This document shows positions 61,840-64,000 of a DNA stretch of 64,000 bases, piece after piece. The notes under the pieces were generated by a model. The model was not told where the DNA came from, ran no database searches, and saw nothing but the letters and a program-made list of their open reading frames with translations. The DNA is from CAG-390 sp045636385. GTDB taxonomy: Bacteria > Bacillota > Clostridia > Oscillospirales > CAG-272. The stretch is taken from assembly GCA_045636385.1 (NCBI GenBank), contig JAZTXK010000023.1, forward strand, positions 1 through 64,000, written 5' to 3'. Positions within the stretch are counted from its first letter, which is position 1. Every line of letters starts with the position of its first letter. Both the position numbers and the translations under genes were made by a program.

Positions 61840-61977
61840 ATTTTATTCCGAACAGCCGGCGGGGCGCCGTCTGCTCGAAGCACAGGGGGGTTATTTCGCC
61901 CTCTGCGGAGGGCGACTTAAGGCTCCGCCTTAAGAATTCGCAAACTTTTGAAAAAGTTTGATCAAAACTTTCCGCTG

Positions 61978-62604
61978 TTAAATCAATTCGCTGAATTTGA
62001 CGATGTATCCGTCAAATTCGGTGCTCATTTCCTTTGTGTATTCAGCCGAAGAATCATCGTAGACGCCGTAGACCTTCATTCCGGCAACCTTTGCTGTACG
62101 GCAGGCGCCGAGGTTATCATCGAGGAAGGTGACGTCCTCGACTCGCTCGCCGAGTCGCTTTGCCGCTTCGACGTAGATCTGCGGGTCGGCTTTGGTCATA
62201 TCAAAGTCGTTGCAGGACCATACATTATCGAAAAGATCGTAAAGTCCGAGACGCTTAAGACAGGGATCAAGCGTCAGGTGCGGGCTTGCTGTCAGCACGT
62301 TGAGCTTATCACCGCGCGCGCGGAGAGCAAGGAGAGTCTCGCGGACGGTGTCCTTTGCCTGAATATTGTTCGCGTACTGCTCGTACATATAATCGCCCAT
62401 ACGCTTGGTGATCTCCTCGAAGGTAAGCGGCATGCCGAGCTCGAGATAATACTTCGCCGTGCCGATATATCCGAGGGGGGTGATGATCTTGATCACGTCA
62501 TCGGGATAGGGCGTGCCGGTTTCCTCGAGAATGCGGAGCATCTGCGAGGCGTAGGTCGGCATCGAATCGACGAGCGTGCCGTCAAAGTCGAAAAGATAAG
62601 TCAT
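61978..62604 (-). CDS. HAD-family phosphatase
   Basis: A 208-residue HAD hydrolase with the motif FDFDGTLVDS (nucleophile Asp6, acid/base Asp8), a threonine motif in LTASPH and FLDDN near the C-terminus, with a helical cap of the phosphoglycolate phosphatase type. Its start overlaps the dehydrogenase stop by one base (TAATG), so translation is coupled. The two may handle the same phosphorylated sugar derivative. Confidence 0.88.
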   Translation of the reverse strand: MTYLFDFDGTLVDSMPTYASQMLRILEETGTPYPDDVIKIITPLGYIGTAKYYLELGMPLTFEEITKRMGDYMYEQYANNIQAKDTVRETLLALRARGDKLNVLTASPHLTLDPCLKRLGLYDLFDNVWSCNDFDMTKADPQIYVEAAKRLGERVEDVTFLDDNLGACRTAKVAGMKVYGVYDDSSAEYTKEMSTEFDGYIVKFSELI

Positions 62605-63677
62605 TATACTTCCTCAAAATCAACGGTCTTGCCGAGCTTATCCGACTCAAATGCTGCCTCGATCACGCGGAGAACACGGCGCATCTGGTTGTGCTTAACG
62701 ATCTGCTCTGCCTCGCCGCGGATAGCAGCGGTGAAGTTGCGGTAATAATCGTGAACGTCGGAGTCCATACGCTCGATGTAGGATTCCTCAAGGCTGTCCT
62801 CGGAGCGGGGAGCCATGGTCTTGGTCATACCTGCGGCGGTGACGACGGGCTTGACCTCGCCCTCCTCAACCGTCTTGCAGGAGATGACCTTGGTGCGGTC
62901 GCGCCAATCGTTGATGATAGCCGCGCCTGCGGTACCCGTCATATAGAATCTGGGAAGCGAGATAAAGTGGTGAGTTCCGACCTCAATGTGACCGACGGTG
63001 TCGTCCTCGAAGATGATATCGAGCTTGAAGCCGTCGTCAACCTCCTTGTTTGTGATATGCTCGCAGAGGCAGCGAACCTGCTTGATCTTCTTGTCCTCGA
63101 AGATGAGAAGCATCTGGTCGATGAGATGAACGCCCCAGTCATAGATCATACCTCCGCCGTGCTCGGGCTTGCCTCTCCAGTCACCGGGAACGCCGCGCGA
63201 GCCGTGGATTCTCGATTCGCAAGAGAATACCTTGCCGAGCTTGCCCGAAAGATATGTCTCGCGCATCATACGGAAGTCGATGTCCCAACGGCGGTTCTGG
63301 TGAACGGTGAAGAGTCTGCCGCACTCATTTGCAACGGCGATGACCTCCTCAAGCTCCTTCGAGTTGAGAACAACGGGCTTCTCTGTGATAACGTGCTTGC
63401 CCGCGCGGAGAGCCTTGATGGCGATCTCGGCGTGAACCTCGTTGGGAGTCGCGATGGTAACGAACTTGATCTCGTCGTCCGCAAGGAGCTCCTCGAGGGA
63501 AGAATAAGCGCGGATACCGTTGGTCTGTGCAAGCTCGACCTTTACGGGATTGATGTCGTAGATACCGCAGAGGTAAGCAACATCGCTTTCAAGGATATAT
63601 CTGGTGTGCCAGCCGCCCATTCCGCCGTAGCCGATGACGGCGCAGCCTGTTTTCTGTACGTTTTTAACTTCGCTCAT
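62604..63677 (-). CDS. Gfo/Idh/MocA family dehydrogenase
   Basis: A 357-residue NAD(P)-dependent dehydrogenase with Rossmann motif VIGYGGMGGW and EKP in HVITEKPVVLNS. The C-terminal half has GGGMIYDWGVHLIDQM, with the usual catalytic Asp-His pair. It is preceded by a promoter and is coupled to the HAD phosphatase. It is the third member of this family in the window. Confidence 0.9.
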   Translation of the reverse strand: MSEVKNVQKTGCAVIGYGGMGGWHTRYILESDVAYLCGIYDINPVKVELAQTNGIRAYSSLEELLADDEIKFVTIATPNEVHAEIAIKALRAGKHVITEKPVVLNSKELEEVIAVANECGRLFTVHQNRRWDIDFRMMRETYLSGKLGKVFSCESRIHGSRGVPGDWRGKPEHGGGMIYDWGVHLIDQMLLIFEDKKIKQVRCLCEHITNKEVDDGFKLDIIFEDDTVGHIEVGTHHFISLPRFYMTGTAGAAIINDWRDRTKVISCKTVEEGEVKPVVTAAGMTKTMAPRSEDSLEESYIERMDSDVHDYYRNFTAAIRGEAEQIVKHNQMRRVLRVIEAAFESDKLGKTVDFEEV

Positions 63678-63734
63678 AGTTTTGCCTCACATACTAAAAA
63701 ATTGATTGCAGAGTGATCTGCTCATACATATAAC

Positions 63735-63763
63735 ATTATACAACAAATTTATCAATTTTGCAA
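63735..63763 (-). promoter_or_regulatory. Promoter of the dehydrogenase-HAD pair
   Basis: TTGCAA (63758-63763), 17-base spacer and TATAAT (63735-63740) on the minus strand. Confidence 0.72.
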
Positions 63764-63804
63764 GTCATTGGCAAATAAATGTGGTAAAAAATTTGATTTA
63801 ACAC

Positions 63805-63833
63805 AAAAAAGCAAGCACAAAGGCTTGCTTTTT
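63805..63833 (-). terminator. Terminator of the surface-protein gene at the window end
   Basis: On the minus strand AAAAAGCAAGC and GCTTGCTTTTTT form a stem (63805-63816 with 63823-63833) with a T tract. It lies 13 bases after the stop at 63846. Confidence 0.88.
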
Positions 63834-63845
63834 GTATTATAAATA

Positions 63846-64000
63846 TCAAAATTCTCTTCTTCTGCGAACAAGGCAGAACGCGGACGTCACGATCACCATA
63901 CCGCCGAGGCAGAGGGTGAGGGTGTCGAATGCGCGGTCGCCGGTGTCGGGATTGTTTACGGGGGTGTATTCAAACTCGGTCGAGGTCAGCATATCGGTAT
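63846..64000 (-). CDS. C-terminus of a probable sortase-anchored surface protein
   Basis: The last 51 codons of a minus-strand gene that begins beyond the window. The protein ends with NPDTGDRA, a hydrophobic stretch of about 20 residues (FDTLTLCLGGMVIVTSAFCLV) and RRRREF. This order, a TG-containing motif, a transmembrane helix and a basic tail, is the layout of cell-wall sorting signals, with NPDTG in place of LPxTG. Whether a sortase that accepts NPDTG exists in the genome is not known from the window. Confidence 0.7.
   Translation of the reverse strand, partial: TDMLTSTEFEYTPVNNPDTGDRAFDTLTLCLGGMVIVTSAFCLVRRRREF

Larger units (their letters stand above)
61609..61971. repeat. Hairpin-dense block bounded by 33-bp inverted repeats
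   Basis: A 363-bp noncoding block between two convergent genes. Its ends (61609-61641 and 61939-61971) are inverted repeats matching at 32 of 33 positions. Inside are at least six further hairpins, including two strong terminator-like stems (61735-61775 and 61815-61839), GAGAGCTTCAGCTCTC, GCCCTCTGCGGAGGGC and TTAAGGCTCCGCCTTAA. There is no ORF. It fits a non-autonomous mobile or packed intergenic element, though no target duplication was found by eye. It covers the only gene-free stretch of more than 300 bases in this part of the window. Confidence 0.8.

Overview
The window looks like a chromosomal segment of an anaerobic Bacillota of class Clostridia, probably an uncultured gut member of the Oscillospirales or a related order. 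The evidence is near-consensus TTGACA/TATAAT promoters with 17-bp spacers and AGGAG ribosome binding sites. It also carries clostridial gene types (DUF512 radical-SAM protein beside der and obg, TepA, VanY, DUF6062, DUF4886) and lipoproteins with Thr/Glu/Pro-rich linkers. Base composition is moderate, with C/G-ending codons strongest around der and obg. No rRNA, tRNA, CRISPR array, phage or transposase gene was seen.

Region 1 (about 0.6-16 kb, minus strand) is a self-contained nonribosomal peptide cluster. Reading from one strong promoter at 16.0 kb, the order is: a SARP/BTAD activator with a degenerate GGDEF-like C-terminus, a PAS-GGDEF diguanylate cyclase, a two-module NRPS (C-A-T-C-A-T-reductase), a 7TM sensor kinase, a response regulator with an HD-GYP domain, an acyl-AMP ligase, an acyl carrier protein and an Sfp-type phosphopantetheinyl transferase. 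The inferred product is an N-acylated dipeptide released as an aldehyde (or alcohol or cyclised imine). Control by cyclic di-GMP appears to be built into the operon. The SARP lacks the GGDEF catalytic residues but keeps an RxxD that falls exactly at the inhibitory-site position, so it may itself sense c-di-GMP. This is the most promising undescribed system in the window.

Region 2 (16-34 kb) holds a lipoprotein phosphoesterase and an ECF sigma operon with a membrane beta-propeller protein. It continues with a lipoprotein/sulfatase pair and a tandem pair of YcxB-like membrane proteins. An eight-gene minus-strand operon follows (second sulfatase, beta-lactamase-fold hydrolase, PgeF, DUF3885, small protein, two alpha/beta hydrolases including a CE15-like glucuronoyl esterase, PHP hydrolase), then an OGG1-type glycosylase. 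The catabolic theme is sulfated or glucuronated glycans.

Region 3 (33-54 kb) is mostly housekeeping: DUF6062, MnmM, a VanY carboxypeptidase with a Pro/Gln-rich cytoplasmic arm, and a seven-gene operon (DUF512, lipoprotein, der, obg, ppa, oxidoreductase, DUF4886). It also has pepD, tepA, two small membrane proteins, an AT-richer HTH-TPR regulator, a DUF1287 protein, a rubredoxin/flavin reductase with cysteine desulfidase, and a MATE exporter.

Region 4 (54-64 kb) has a 1136-residue membrane-anchored protein and a sugar-derivative operon (Gfo/Idh/MocA dehydrogenase and two TIM-barrel isomerases). An MBL hydrolase, a convergent HAD phosphatase/dehydrogenase pair and the C-terminus of a surface protein with an NPDTG-type tail complete it. 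Two intergenic elements stand out: a three-hairpin repeat present twice (34.1 and 58.9 kb) with compensatory stem changes, and a hairpin-packed block bounded by 33-bp inverted repeats (61.6-62.0 kb).
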